Below, one piece after another: positions 43,943 to 55,916 of a DNA stretch of 64,000 bases. The stretch comes from Chrysoporthe austroafricana (taxonomy: Eukaryota; Ascomycota; Sordariomycetes; Diaporthales; Cryphonectriaceae). Every line of letters starts with the position of its first letter. Position 1 is the first letter of the stretch. Below the pieces are notes generated by a model, which saw only the letters and a program-made list of their open reading frames with translations, searched no databases and was not told the origin of the DNA. The translations under genes and the position numbers were made by a program. The stretch lies in the NCBI GenBank assembly GCA_001051155.2, contig JYIP02000008.1:992001-1056000 (forward strand), given 5' to 3'.

Positions 43943-45217
43943 CTTGATTCTGGCACCGGGCTTGCGGTGACCAGAGGGTGAAGAGTGACAGGTAGAAGAG
44001 GTTGGCCGCGGGCCTCATGGTGCGCGGAGTGCTGTGGATATGCCGCCGAGGAGCGGTTGAGGGTGACTGTGTCTGACTGCGTTTCGCGTTTCGTTTCCTT
44101 TCCGAGGATGCTCTCCTGAAACCCTATTCAGGTCTCATGTCTGCCGATGAACGGGTCGGGTAGGTGAAAAACCGGGGCTGCTATCGAACGATATGCACAG
44201 GACAGAGCGACGACCTATTTGGAGAGAAATCGAGAGTCTAGAAATATCTCTTATGCCTGGAGTCTTATGCCTGGAGGGGCAAATCTAAAAGAAGAAGAAA
44301 AAAGTAGGCGCAGGCTAAAGGCCCGGGGTGAATCGCTGTCTCACAAATGCGTGGTGGAAATAAGCGGATAAGCCGATAAAGAACGTGGTCTTTTCCGACC
44401 AGCACCCAGGTCGGCCGTGGCGATGGACAACAGACAGGCTGGAGGATGTGGTCGCGGCAGGACGAGGCTGAAGAGGACGGCGAGTTCAGAGGCAGATTCC
44501 TTTTTCTAAGGACAACTCGGCCATCAATCAGCGACGGGCGTCAAAGGGAAGTGCCAGGTGTCCTGAAGGCCGTCGGGGCAAGAGTCGAATGATTGTCATC
44601 CAGAAAGTGCCATCCAGGCGGGCGAAGCCGAAATGTCTTGGCACCACTTTGTAATAGTGTTGCCACGGGTTTACGTGTGTACATGTGTACCTCCCCGCTG
44701 CACCGTGGCGCGGTGGGTACCTGACCACGACCTGTGCCAGTGCCAACGGCAGCAGGTACGGATGTACTAACCCCGGCGCTAGGACCGCTAGGTCGCAGAC
44801 GCGAGCCGCCACCACCAAAAGGGGCAGCACAACGGCTTTGGCCTTCAGCTCATGTGCCCTCAGGACGGAGTCGACGGACTGCCACCTTGCGCTGCAGCAT
44901 CTCTTGCGCCTCTTCATACCCAGCCCCGGGACACGATTCTGGCGGGTTGGTTGCGATGCCCGAGTCAGCATCGGTTGATGATGTCAGATCCCCAACGCTG
45001 CCGGGGAATAACATCCCAGCTATTACCGTCCGACACATCCTATTCAACGGCTCTTACTCTGGGCTCAGTTTCTGTATCTACCATGAGAAACATGTTGTGA
45101 TGGATGAGCATATGATCAATGCTCCCGTCGGGGGTGCCGATGAGAATCCGCGATCTGATCCACATCCTGCGTGGCCTGCTCTGGTGGCTGCGTATCCGGC
45201 GTCTTCTTCACGACGTC
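43943..45217. other. intergenic, no gene seen
   Basis: About 1.28 kb upstream of ERO1 and downstream of the broken gene to the right; presumably the ERO1 promoter. Frames at 44528-44971 and 44734-45267 lack content. Confidence 0.45.
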
Positions 45218-46349
45218 TCAAAGTGAGTACGAGTCATCAGGCAGTGCCCGTCTCTGCTCGCCGCTGATGACCCTGATCTCTGTTCCGCTGTCGTACTCTA
45301 CGACTGCATTGCGGTTATCGCTGCGGCGCACCGCTGCTATGATGTCCTTGATTAGGGTGGCCAATTTGCGGAGAGCTGTCTGGTTGGCCGTTTCCCAGTC
45401 CTAAATGTACTACTACATATTCCAAACATAGATATCATCAAAACGCTGATCTTGATGATAGCCAATGATGAGTTTCGGAGTTTGTGAGATCCAGAGCTGA
45501 GAAGCGATCTCGGCCATGTCTAGCATTCGACCAGCAGCTCGGGTTCTTGATCTCGATGGTCGATGACAAATCCACGACTTTGCTGTTAGTTCTGACCACG
45601 TTCAGTGCCAAAGACTGGTTTGTGTCCTCGGGATTGGCGGTAGACAGTGTTCCCAAGATGTCCGTTGAGCCGTCATCGGTGACGGTTTCTGTTCTCGTGG
45701 TAGTGGCACTGGGCTCAGCTTTGTCGTCTATGTATCCGTCGATCTCGTATCGTGCCGGACAGCTCATATTGCCAAAACGATAGCTGATGATCCGATGATG
45801 TCCAATGCCTCCACTCAGACTTCTCGTGTACACTTGTTCGAAAGCATGCCCGAATCCCCTGAAGCTCTCGGTCTCCACGCGAGTGAACACTGCTGTTTCA
45901 CCTACGACCAGCGATTTCGACATTAATTCGGAAGGGTTTAGAGGATGATGCTTGCACAAAGCGGAGTAGCTTGCGGGTGTTGTTCCTATCGGTGGCCAAG
46001 TCGACACCGTCGATCTCGAAGCTACGTTCCTGGGCGTAGAGGGCACGGAACAGGGGCTCGAGAGGAGGGTTGCAGGCCGCATTCTGGTCGATGTACACCA
46101 TCCCGGAATCAGGAGTCATTGCTGGCGTCACTTGTGGCGGGGACCAAAGTGGGGAAGAGCCTAAGAGCATTAGAAACGCTCATAATAGAGGCGTAGAAAA
46201 GCATCTTACCAGGGACGGAGATGGTTGGCACGGGTCTGTCAAGCCAACTTGTATGAACCGAGTTGTTGAATTCCAGTGATTGTAGCTTCGGATACTTCAC
46301 GGTCGTCCAGATCGGAGCAAGATATCTCGGCGAGGATGTTAGAAGCCAT
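45218..46349 (-). pseudogene. broken member of the fungal family often mislabelled 'geranylgeranyl pyrophosphate synthetase'
   Basis: Pieces in different frames assemble along this family: MASNILAEISCSDLDD at 46349; WLDRPVPTISVPG; after an intron, DSGMVYIDQNAACNPP, LEPLFRALYAQE and VDLATDRNNTRKLLRFVQ; then ETESFRGFGHAFEQVYT and GGIGHHRIISYRFG; and finally MAEIASQLWISQTPKLIIGY and WETANQTALRKLATLIKDII. Frame breaks fall near 46249 (one extra A), near 45904-45912 (about 7 nt extra) and near 45545 (one extra A). Three TAG codons lie at 45413-45415, 45410-45412 and 45401-45403. The end is the stop at 45218-45220. The family has many paralogues in fungal genomes. True prenyl-synthase motifs (DDxxD) are absent, so the common name is misleading. 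Non-functional. Confidence 0.75.
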
Positions 46350-46595
46350 GCTTCTGAGCGCAACCGTCGCTGCCGGGACTGCAAAAATAATATTCGCTTT
46401 TCGGAAAAGAGCAAAGCGCTTCGAGATGTCTAGATCCCAGATGAGCGTTCTAAAGCCAGCATTTAAGAGAACGAGGACTCAAAAACTCGCTGTTAATTAA
46501 TGTGGCATTCTGTCCGAGCCAAAATTTACATCACTTGATCCTTCCCCAGCAAAGCGTTGAGGTCTGTCTGAAATAGCACGCCTCCTGTATAGTGC

Positions 46596-47478
46596 CTAAT
46601 TCTCGGGAGCAGGAGCAGCTTCCGGATCATTGGCCAGCAAAGCTTCAACTTCCGCGCCTCTTTTGCGTCTCTCGTCAAGAGAGATTTCCTTCTCCGGCTG
46701 TGTGGACCATCCGAGGCCCAGCTCCGGATATTGGAGCGGGATGTCTCCCTCGCTCGGCAGGCTGTCTAGGAAAAGAGGCCACGGCGTGCCCATCCAGCCG
46801 TGGCGAAACTCATGATCCCGGCGTTGGTCTGCCGTCAAAGGGTGAACCAAAACACTGAAAGCGGCATCAGATACAGGTCTTCGAGTGTCTGTGGCCGCTA
46901 CTTTCCGGTGCTCTAGGATTAGGGGAGTTCGAAGGCACCACTGGCTTTCGGACCGCCGAACCAGGGCTTAACCTCTAAAGAAGACGAAAACTCACCTAAG
47001 GTTGCCGCGGTTGGACGACAAATAGAAAAAGACGTCGCTGAACGACGAGTCCGGCACCCAAACTATGTGAGGCCTTTTAGTATCCACGTTTGGGGGTGAA
47101 ATGCCTTCAAGGACCCTAGAGGTCCCCATGTAGTGGGTTCTAGGTTCCGAGCACTTACTCTCATAGCTTCCTGCTGGGTGTGGTCCTCTCGGATGCTCAT
47201 TGACTGTTTGCAGTGGGACGGCGACAAATGCGCCTGTAGGTACATCAGTCACTATGTGGTCCTTCTTCTGGGATGTCAAGGCTAATCTCTCATGCCCACA
47301 ACTGACCATCTCGGCGAAGTCTTAGGACGGCATCGCGAATAGCGAGAGCTGCAGCCTTCTCGGTCGGCGATTGGAGCAAGAAGTAGATGTGGAAATGCCA
47401 CTCTCGGTTGCGACTCTCGACGACTGTCTTCAAGTCGCTCTGTGGAGCCGAAAAGGTAGGACGCGTGACCATAGTCAT
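46596..47478 (-). CDS. DOPA 4,5-dioxygenase-family protein (190 aa)
   Basis: Four exons: 47478-47307, 47233-47159, 47062-46996 and 46854-46596. All introns have GT..AG ends and the codons join across each splice (DGAFVAVPL, SYEIWVP, NLSVLVHP). The protein contains WHFHIYFLLQ, the metal-site region VNEHPRGPHPAGSYE, and VLVHPLTADQRRDHEFR, typical of the family that opens the DOPA ring extradiolically (in Amanita for betalain and muscaflavin precursors). Most ascomycete members have unknown physiological substrates. The C-terminal 50 residues are acidic and less conserved. Intact, unlike the broken gene immediately downstream. Confidence 0.9.
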
Positions 47479-48524
47479 TGCTGGAGGGCGTCGAAGGATG
47501 CACACGAGGCGTAGTGGGCCGCTTCCTCGCGAAAGGCGGGGCGAGGCACGACGGTGATCAGTTTGAGCAGCAGTGCTCCAACGAGCACGCCATCTGTGTG
47601 CGGTGTGGCTTGGACTCGGCAGATAGCCGATACAGACCGAGGAAACAGAGCAACATACTTTTCACCTGCCTAGATTGGCACTCAGAATAGTTCGTCCCTC
47701 ATCCTAGACGCGACCCATCTCTCTTAGATTGAACCAGCTCCGAAGAGGCCATCAACGTCTTACTGGTACCTAGAGGGATGGCTCATGGTCGTCTTTCTGA
47801 AGCCAGGAAGCGACATATTTCCAAGCAACTTCAGCCACTCCTACTCCGATAAGACTGAATCGGTTCCCACACAGGTACGCCTACCCTTGCAGAGACGCGG
47901 CCAACATGATCCTAGTGCATCAACTCCATCTGCCGGCCAGGCCCTCCATCTCGTCTACCTTGCTCATGATCGCATCCGGGCAACTCGAACACCCCTTCCG
48001 TGGGCTGGATCAAGTCCTCTATCACCTAGAGGTCACCACAAGTCTATTCTGCAAACGGGCTCTGGAACACACCATTCCTGATGGCCTCCTCCGGCTTGTA
48101 GGAGGTGAGCGTCTAGCGGTCGATCATGGCAACGCAACTTGACTTGACTGGGCACACCGGGGACCAACTTCCGGGTCCTGGCAGTGTCTGGATCGCAACG
48201 TGAGCCTCGGCCCGTTCCGTGCAGGGCTAGAATCCTGTCTTTTGAATCATGGAATGGAGTGCATATTTGTTCATGTCGAATTTCAGCCAAGACGCAAAGC
48301 TTTAAGAAATCAGGTTTCATCGACCAATATCTTCGACATCTCTTCGTGATGACAAACAAAGCAATTTCCAGAGTTAAATTCCACAAATGCCTAGACCCTT
48401 CGTTGCCCTCCTCGGCACATGTCGAACCGAAGCATATGCAAGTGTACATAACGTTACCCTGCCGGTCATCCACACTTGGCCTGTCACCAAGCAGCTCCTG
48501 CGAAGCATATTTAGGTGAAAATAC
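47479..48524. other. intergenic with a possible zinc-cluster relic
   Basis: No intact gene. A half zinc-cluster-like segment near 47571 is listed separately. Other frames here (47785-48142 plus, 48033-48473 minus) are not recognisable. Confidence 0.35.
47571..47690 (+). other. possible decayed Zn2Cys6 transcription-factor exon
   Basis: After an AG acceptor-like site, the frame reads QCSNEHAICVRCGLDSADSR, resembling the second half of a fungal zinc cluster (C-x5-7-C-x2-C). The usual GC.TCK first half is not found upstream, and the frame stops at 47690. It starts just 93 nt from the DOPA-dioxygenase-family start codon, in the opposite direction. Only a weak similarity by eye. Confidence 0.2.
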
Positions 48525-49824
48525 TCACACTATTTCAGGTTCGCGGCCGTATGTTACGCTGAATCCATTAATCTGGCGGATGTGGTTGGGGCTGACAAGA
48601 TCCTGCTGGCTCTCTTTGGTCCCGGTCCTCATCATCGTCACGTTCGTCACACCGCGGCGTCCACCGACGACGCCGAGTTTGTGGGTGTTCATCTCCAGGT
48701 CCTCGTACATGCCGACGTTGGGCTTAGAGCTACCGTGGGAAGGCTGCGACGGGGCGTCCCGGGTCAGGCGGAGGAGGCTAGATAGAGAGGCGGTTAGGTT
48801 CTGCACGAGCGGCAGTCGTAGAACGGAGCGCAGCGGCGGCACGCAGCCCATGATGATGACGCAGGCCTGCTCAAGGATGGTCCAGAGGATCTCAAGACTG
48901 GCGTTGTACAGCACGTCCTTGGCATTGGGGTCGGACTCCTGGTCGGCGATGGTCTGGATGCCGACGGTCTTCAGGATCGACATGGCCATGGTGAACAGGG
49001 ACACGGCCATAAGGGCTATAAGACCAACCCGCTGGCGAATGGCCATGTTTAGGCGCCAGATGATGAGGACCGGAAGCAGCACGAACATTAAGTCGCAGAA
49101 GGTCCAGAGGGCTATATATTTGCGTACAGCATGATGGGTCAGCGATGTGATATCGCGGCGCGGGGAGAACGGAAGGATGTGGGCGTCAACTCACCTTGAG
49201 CGACAAAGATGATGTGGATGAGGATGAAGGGGTCCCAGCGCTTGGCGGTGGTGTCAAAAGGGTCCCAGACGCCGCTAATCGGGTCGCTTTGCAGGAACTC
49301 GCAGGGGATAATGGCGATGGTGAGGACAGTCGCCGACGACGTCACGATAATCACGAACCACTTGAACCATGTGTGGACTCCGAAGAGACGGACGAGCAGG
49401 ATAGCGATAGAAACCCGAGCGAAGATGGAAACCATCAACCCAGTCGGGTTCGCGATCCACATCCACTTCAGGACGTTGATCTCCTGGTCCGGCGTCAGGC
49501 TGGTGTCGTGCTTGCCGAGGCCATAGTGGAAGGCGACCGACACACAAGACTGGGACGCTATGTGGAAGCCCTGATCCGGTGAAATTTACATATCAGCTTC
49601 AGGGTTGTCCTGTAGAACGGCGGTCACGCTGTGACAATCAGTCGAGTACTGACCAGAGCAACACACATGAGCCAATCATCCCAGCCGATCGACTTCAGCT
49701 CCTTGCGCACGTACATGCGCAAAACCACCGCGCAGATTGCGATGGTGGTGATTGTCCATGTGATGCCCATGATCACGGGCCCATGGCCCAGGTCATTGGT
49801 GTTGACAGGCGGGGGAAATTCCAT
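48525..49824 (-). CDS. fungal rhodopsin-domain (Pth11/SAT5-like) integral membrane protein (377 aa)
   Basis: Exons 49824-49654, 49570-49195 and 49111-48525 join in frame. Seven predicted spans run from MGITWTITTIAICAVVLRMY onward. Family landmarks are RKELKSIGWDDWLM, the Trp-rich KWMWIANPTGLMVSIFARVSIAILLVRLFG, SGVWDPF and ALWTFCDLMFVLLPVLIIW. After the last span (IMGCVPPLRSVLRLPL) there is a Ser-rich cytoplasmic tail. No N-terminal CFEM domain. Function in this family ranges from suspected receptors to unknown; none can be assigned. The 3' end reads EPEIV then stop; a GTGAGT there could be a further donor, so the last residues are less certain. Confidence 0.85.
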
Positions 49825-51177
49825 ATTGCACGATTTCTGCGGGGGTAGGAAGAGAAGAGTTGGCGTGTACAGTGCAAGACTCAATCCCCGACTGAGGGGA
49901 TGAAGCGCGTAGCGATGCGAGCGATGGGATGTCGAAGGGGAGAAATAGGAAACGGACAACACAGCGAGGAAAATGATATTAGAGAAGAAAGCCAGCGGTG
50001 GTGTACAGTCAGGAAGCGTCTCCGTCGTAGAGTAGATAGGGTACATGTAAGAGTAGACCACGGATCGACCGACACAGAGCCTGACGCCTCAGCCTCGTCG
50101 AGACTCGAGGCCGCATTTTGCCCGTAGGTGCGATGGCCCCCCCATCGCAACAGGTTTCCGGATCCTACTTAGTATAACGTATATTTTCAAGACAGCTGAC
50201 TAGACCTGTCCAATAGCACCATCGCGGGCGGGAAGTTAGAGGCACTTGTGTACGCAGACCCCAGGGGGCGGGCATCAGCCGCCAGGATGCCCCGTTATAA
50301 GGGTTTAGAGGCCGCGACGCTATGGAGTATATAGTACCACAGCACCCACCTATGTGCCTGCGTACTTATGTACATACCGTCTCCCGAACCCAGGGAATCC
50401 TGACGGCTGATGGCTCGCGTCGCGGTGTCGCCGTGACGGGCGGGCCGACCCCACGTAACGCCGCGGGGGAGTGCAGAAGGAGTGCAGAAGGATCACTAGG
50501 GAGGGCTTCACTGAGTTGCAGAGTTGAGTGTGCTCCAGCATCCACGAGAATGATCTCCAGCCTGTCTTGCCGTCGATACTTGTCTCCGCCTCAGGCACCA
50601 GGCTGGGCAGGTGGTCCCTTCAGTAGCACGGCAGGACAGATAATTAGCCGAGCTAGCGCCGTCGCATCGTCCAGCCTGTTCAGAGTCGCACCGTTGCTGG
50701 GCATCTGGGACATTGCTTACTCGCAGCTAATTGTCTATGTATGTACGTGCGAGTGCTAATAGTGGCTCTAGGTTGTTACACCCAGCCTAAACTTGTACGT
50801 CCGTAGAGGCGGTGGCAGTGTCGATCCAAGTTCCACGGCCTTCAAGCGCCGCCCGTTGGGCTTATTCACGCTGTGTGTCTGGGTAACACAAGCTGAGTTC
50901 CCATTCCGGCAGCTGCCTTCAGCTACCGGCCGACCTCTGCGGTCGCGCTTTGTGTCCCAAGACGCGTCGGTGCCCAGCCTGCTCTTGCGAGATGACCAAT
51001 CCCCTCCCCCTCCCCATCCCCATTCTCCAGCCCCTCCTCATCCTCCTCCTCCTCCACGTCTTCTTTCCACAATAGCTCTGACAAAGGGTCTGAGTATCGG
51101 ACCTGCTGGATTCTTCCTGGCCTCTGCTCCTCCGCTCCACACCCACTTCGAGAGGATTCTCCGGCCCTCATATCACC
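49825..51177. other. divergent intergenic region before the P450
   Basis: About 1.35 kb between the membrane-protein start and the P450 start. No supported gene. It marks a likely left boundary of the biosynthetic cluster, since the gene to the left has no evident metabolic link. Confidence 0.45.
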
Positions 51178-53016
51178 ATGGACAACCTCACGAATCTAAG
51201 CCTCTCCTGGCGGCATGTCGCTGGAGCCGTTATCGCCTATTACGCCACTCTCGTGTTCTACCGACTAGTGCTTCACCCTCTCGCGCGCTTCCCGGGCCCC
51301 AAGCTCGCCGCCGTCTCGCGGTGGTACGAGGCCTACTATGACCTCATTCAAGGTGGACAGTACACTACAAAGATTGTCAAGATGCATGAGCAATATGGTG
51401 AGGGCTTTCTCGATACTTCGTGCTCACTCTGGCTCCCCACATCCTTCAAAGCCACCTACCATCCTCCGGATCTGACCTCGGCCCTTGGACAGGCCCCATC
51501 ATCCGAATCAGTCCGCACGAGCTACATGTTATCGACCCCGCCTTCTTCGAGAAGCTGTATCGTCAGGACGGGCACTGGGACAAGCCCGCCTGGAACTACG
51601 ATGCCTTTGGCGCCAAGGTCTCGACTATCTTCTGCACAGGTGCTCCCTGTCCTGCCGCCACCTCCTTTCTGGGTCACTTATACTTGCTATAGATCATGCC
51701 ACCCACAGGGCTCGCCGGCACGCGATCGCCTCCTTCTTCTCCAAAGCTAAAGTAGCTGCTCGACAGGAGCTTATACGCCGGAACGTCGACAAGCTGTGCG
51801 GGCGTATCTCCGAGTTTGCTGGGACCACGGCCTTCAACCTGGGCGCTGCCACTAGCGCATATACCAGGGACACGGCGAACGAGTTCATTGTCGGAAAACA
51901 ATACAATGAGCTTGACGAGAAGGATTTCGGCGTCGAGTTGTCTCACGCATCGCAGGGCGGCGGGCTTATGTGGCGCACTACTAAACATATTCGCTGGTTT
52001 GGCCCTATGATTAGGTCTATCCCTATCGACTGGGTCATGAGGTCGGCAGATGAGGGGACCAAGGCCTTCCTTCGCTATCTCCAGGTAAGCTTCACTGCCT
52101 GAACCGTCTCGATTTTGCCCTCTTGTCGTATAGTTCTCCTGTTGATCACCAACCTGGGATTTTGGCAGCAATCCGAACAAGACACTAAAGAAACGCTGGC
52201 TGCCGTGGCTTCTCCCTCTCCCAACAAGGTCATTCAGAACACTATGGCATATGACATTATTAATTCCAATCTCCCGCCCGCCGAGAAGACGTTCGATCGC
52301 ATTTTCGAGGAGATAGCCACCGTGACTGGCGCGGCATTCGAAACAACCGCCAGCGCCCTCCGGCTGATCTTCTTCCACGTTTTCTCCAACAAGGAGATCC
52401 TCGAGCGGCTAAGAAAAGAGATTACGGCTGCTACCGCCAAATCTCCCGAGCCGGTCCAGCTACAAACACTAGAGCAGCTCCCCTATCTCACGGCCGTCCT
52501 CATGGAAGGCTTGCGTATGAGTCCCGGCGTCGGTTCACGAACACCACGCGTCTCCGACAGGGACCTTCTGTACAGTAACTGGTGCATTCCCGCCGGCACG
52601 CCGGTTGGGATGACTGTCCTCTTGATGCATACCGATGAGGCACTCTACCCAGAACCGATGCGTTTCGATCCTGAACGGTGGATGGGTGCGAATCGCAAGA
52701 GAGGCGAGAAGACATTCGCACCCTTCTCACGAGGAACAAGAATCTGCCTCGGCATGTAGTACGTCTGCCTTACCTAGAATCATTCGCCCCATCCCTATTC
52801 CATTTCTGACCTTGCCATGCTGATGCAACGGATCGCCGCTTACCTAGCTTGGCCTGGGCAGAGATGTACCTGCTCCTTGCTGCTCTGGTTCAGAACTTCA
52901 ATTTCGAGTTTCCTGGCATCACGGCCTCTGACTTCGAGTTTGAAAATGATCGGTTCACAATTGGTACAAAGGCTGGGTGCAATCTGATGGCCCGAGTGAC
53001 CCCGTGCGAGATCTGA
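51178..53016 (+). CDS. cytochrome P450 monooxygenase (505 aa)
   Basis: Five exons: 51178-51397, 51493-51639, 51693-52084, 52169-52758 and 52848-53016. The N-terminal membrane anchor ([19 protein letters not shown]) is followed by [19 protein letters not shown], then [19 protein letters not shown]. The helix I region is [15 protein letters not shown], with Thr. The ExxR Glu/Arg are in [12 protein letters not shown] follows, and the heme site is [14 protein letters not shown] with Cys446. The last intron has a GTACGT donor; it removes an apparent TAG directly after CLGM and yields CLGMYLAWAEMY. The sequence resembles the broad fungal P450 group that includes trichodiene-oxygenase-like enzymes. 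Probably an ER-anchored tailoring oxidase of the cluster to its right; substrate unknown. Confidence 0.9.
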
Positions 53017-53579
53017 ACTGTCTAGTGCTGGCATACCGAGAGATTGCCTCTTTGCTTAAATGAGCCCATTGATGTCACTTGACATGTACGGTAACGATAT
53101 TGTTACCACCAGCGCATAGATATATCAAGGTGGATTTTGCATCCGAGCCTTCCTTGCCTTCATCCTCTCGCTGGAGGTTAGTAGGCTAAGCGTCAACATT
53201 GAGCGCGCTTTCTCCCCACCATGTATCCCTAGGAAGGCTGATAGATACTCACCGAGTTTTAAGGGTAGAAAATGAGATTCTATCCATAAAGACTTAAGAT
53301 TGAGCAACGTAATGGGTAGCCAATATCATTACCGGATAAGAAGCGAAGGAGACAGCTCAGTGGAAGAAGACCATGAACAGCTACTCTTGATTCAGACTAA
53401 AATTCAAGAAATTAGCAGACTGTTTACCTATAGTACTTGAAATCAGTCAGACACAGGAAAGAAATTCTGCAAGACACCGTCGATGAGCCATGATGTCACT
53501 GAAGTCCCTGCGCCAAGTTGAGAGACAATTATCGACCGAGAGCAGGGCTCGTCTTGACTTAAACTCCCACCGACTACGT
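53017..53579. other. convergent intergenic region
   Basis: 563 nt between the 3' ends of the P450 and the exporter, no gene seen. Confidence 0.5.
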
Positions 53580-55916
53580 CTACTCGCCCTGCTTCTCTGA
53601 GATATCACCGCTATACCCAGCCTCGTCCTTCTTCCTCAAGTCTTGCCAGCCCATTCCCCAAAGGACTAAACCACAAGTGGCAGCCATCGCAGCGACAAGG
53701 TAGAATACGCGGTCCACACTGTTGGCATAGGCTTTCAGGATGCCAGGCAGGTCAGAAGGCTGCACCAAAGACCGGAACCCCGTGGCTCCGGCGCTGATGA
53801 TGGCCGCGGCGTTAGCCTGGGGTGCCCACTGTTGTAGCTGGGACTTGAGACTGGAGTCAAAAATCACGTTGCAGAGAGTCAGCACGATGGCCGGGCCCAG
53901 GGATTGGACAAAGATGATGAAGGCCATGGCCGTAGCTAGCTCATCGGCCGACACGGCTGCTTGCACCGCAATAATCGCCTAAGAGGAGGCACAGCACATA
54001 TTAGTATAAGCGCGGTACGCAAGAGAGAGCAACTGGGGACCGTACCAGCTGCATACTGGCTCCTGACCCGGCCCCGGCAATGATCTGAAACCCAATCCAT
54101 TCCCCGGCAGAGCTGCCGGGCTGAAGTATCGAGTATAGACCGCTACCAACCGACAGGAAAATAGTGGCAAAGATCGCCAAGGGAATCACGAAGCCCATCT
54201 TGGACACTGCGTTGTAATTAGCCAGGATCTTGCTAATAAGCTACGCCATCTAGATGGGAATGCTCCGTCGAACTTACGAATAACGCCTGAAGCTCCGGCC
54301 ATGACGAGCTGGGGGAGGATCGTAGGTAGAAGATATACACCACTAAGCATAGCCGTTGCATTATTGATCGCCTGGAAGTATATGGGGAGGAAGAAGGTCG
54401 CCCCGTACACGGCAGCCATGAGGAATGCCTGGTACAGTCCAGATGACCACACGACCGTACGGCCGATCATAGATGGCGGGAGCAGCGCGTCGTCGCCCTT
54501 GCGGTAGTTCCAGACCAGCCAGACCATGAACGTGGCTCCAGAACCGACAAAGAGTCCAATCACGCGGGAGCTGCCCCACGGATACTCGTTCCCTCCGTAC
54601 TGAAGGGCAAGGAGCAGCTGCAGGACCGCGGGCGCGAAGAGGCAAAACCCGACCAGGTCAAGGTAGTGGTGCAGCTTGGACAGGACGGGCATGGCGCTCT
54701 GTTTTGCTGTCTGTTCGGGGATGCTCAGCACGAGAATGGCGATAGCTGTCAAGGCACCAAGGGGGAGGTTGATGTAAAAGCCTGATGGACCGACCCCTAT
54801 CAGCACGGACTGGGACTGAGAGGCGGAGGAAAAGCGTGGATGGACATGACACTCACACCACCGCCACGTGCTATACGAGGTGAACGCGCCTCCGAGGAGA
54901 GGACCAGCTACGAGACCAAGCTGGTTCACTGGGGATTCGCGTATTAGCGCTGGCATGAGTTATAACCAGGGCGCAAACTACTCACGCCCCATGGTCAGAC
55001 CGATCAGAGCTATATAGTCACAACGGTCAGCCCCTCGCACTACGCGTGAGATCCCAGGGCATGCTGATGCCCCCGGTATGCCAACAAAGATCCCACGTCA
55101 TCACTCACCTGGTCGTTTCTCGAGAGGAGCGCAGCTCGACACTATGGTAATTGCGCCGTTGATGATGCCGGCCGCACCAAACCCGGCGACGGCGCGACCG
55201 ACTATAAGCATCGCAGATGAGACGGCCGCACCGCATAGCACGGAGCCGAGTTCGAAGATGCCGAAGAAGACAAGGAAGGACCACTGTGCAGCGGGCGGCG
55301 CGGTTAGTGCTAAGGTCGGTGGCATCCTGTGTGCGTGTTTGAGAAACATGCTAAATAGCAAAGGGGACGAACCTTGGTGTTGAAGTGTGTATAGATCTTG
55401 CCGGTCAGTGGCTGGGGCGCGGCACTACCATCATGTCGGCATGTCGCCTTTACCAACACAGAACTGACAAGAATGGAAGGCTTGAGTTACCTTCCAAATT
55501 GATACGCACTGGCGTACCAGCCCACATCGAGGAGAGAGTTGAACGTGTCAGTGATCTTCGGGATGGCCTACAGTACCCAAAAACAGCGCGGTCAGCTCAG
55601 GCCAGGAAGATGTGCGGATGAGGACGAGAAACAGGAGTAGACGGCAATATACCGTGCTAATGACCATGGTGTCGACAAGCATCAGGAAGCAGGCCAGTGC
55701 CACACTGCCGACCACAACCGCCAGCTTCAGCCCGGTGACGTACTCGCCGGCATCGCGGGACTTCTGACTATCATCGGAGGTAGCAACCGGTTGTTCTTGG
55801 TGGTTATGGCATTGCTTCTCGGCCTCTGGCGCCGCACCGGTGGCCGTGGTCTCGGGGGTGGTGGCTACGGCGAGGGGTTCGGCGACGGGCGCTGCCGTCT
55901 CAACGGCGGTCTCCAT
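53580..55916 (-). CDS. MFS efflux transporter, DHA2-like 14-span type (575 aa)
   Basis: Nine exons: 55916-55653, 55567-55491, 55424-55373, 55283-55109, 55009-54986 (24 nt), 54928-54857, 54781-54278, 54206-54046 and 53978-53580. All join in frame to 575 aa. Landmarks are an Ala/Thr-rich cytosolic N-terminus, [21 protein letters not shown] (TM1), [54 protein letters not shown] and [16 protein letters not shown], the drug:H+ antiporter motif C region. Such pumps commonly sit in secondary-metabolite clusters and export the product or toxic intermediates at the plasma membrane. Between a P450 and an aldo-keto reductase, this role is likely. No damage despite eight introns. Confidence 0.9.

Noticed and set aside
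44528..44971. 147-codon minus frame between the paralogue relic and ERO1
   Set aside because: Composition not protein-like in any family I know; no start or promoter context.
52757..52759. Apparent TAG just after the heme motif of the P450
   Set aside because: A GTACGT donor spans it; splicing to 52848 yields CLGMYLAWAEMY and a full-length protein.
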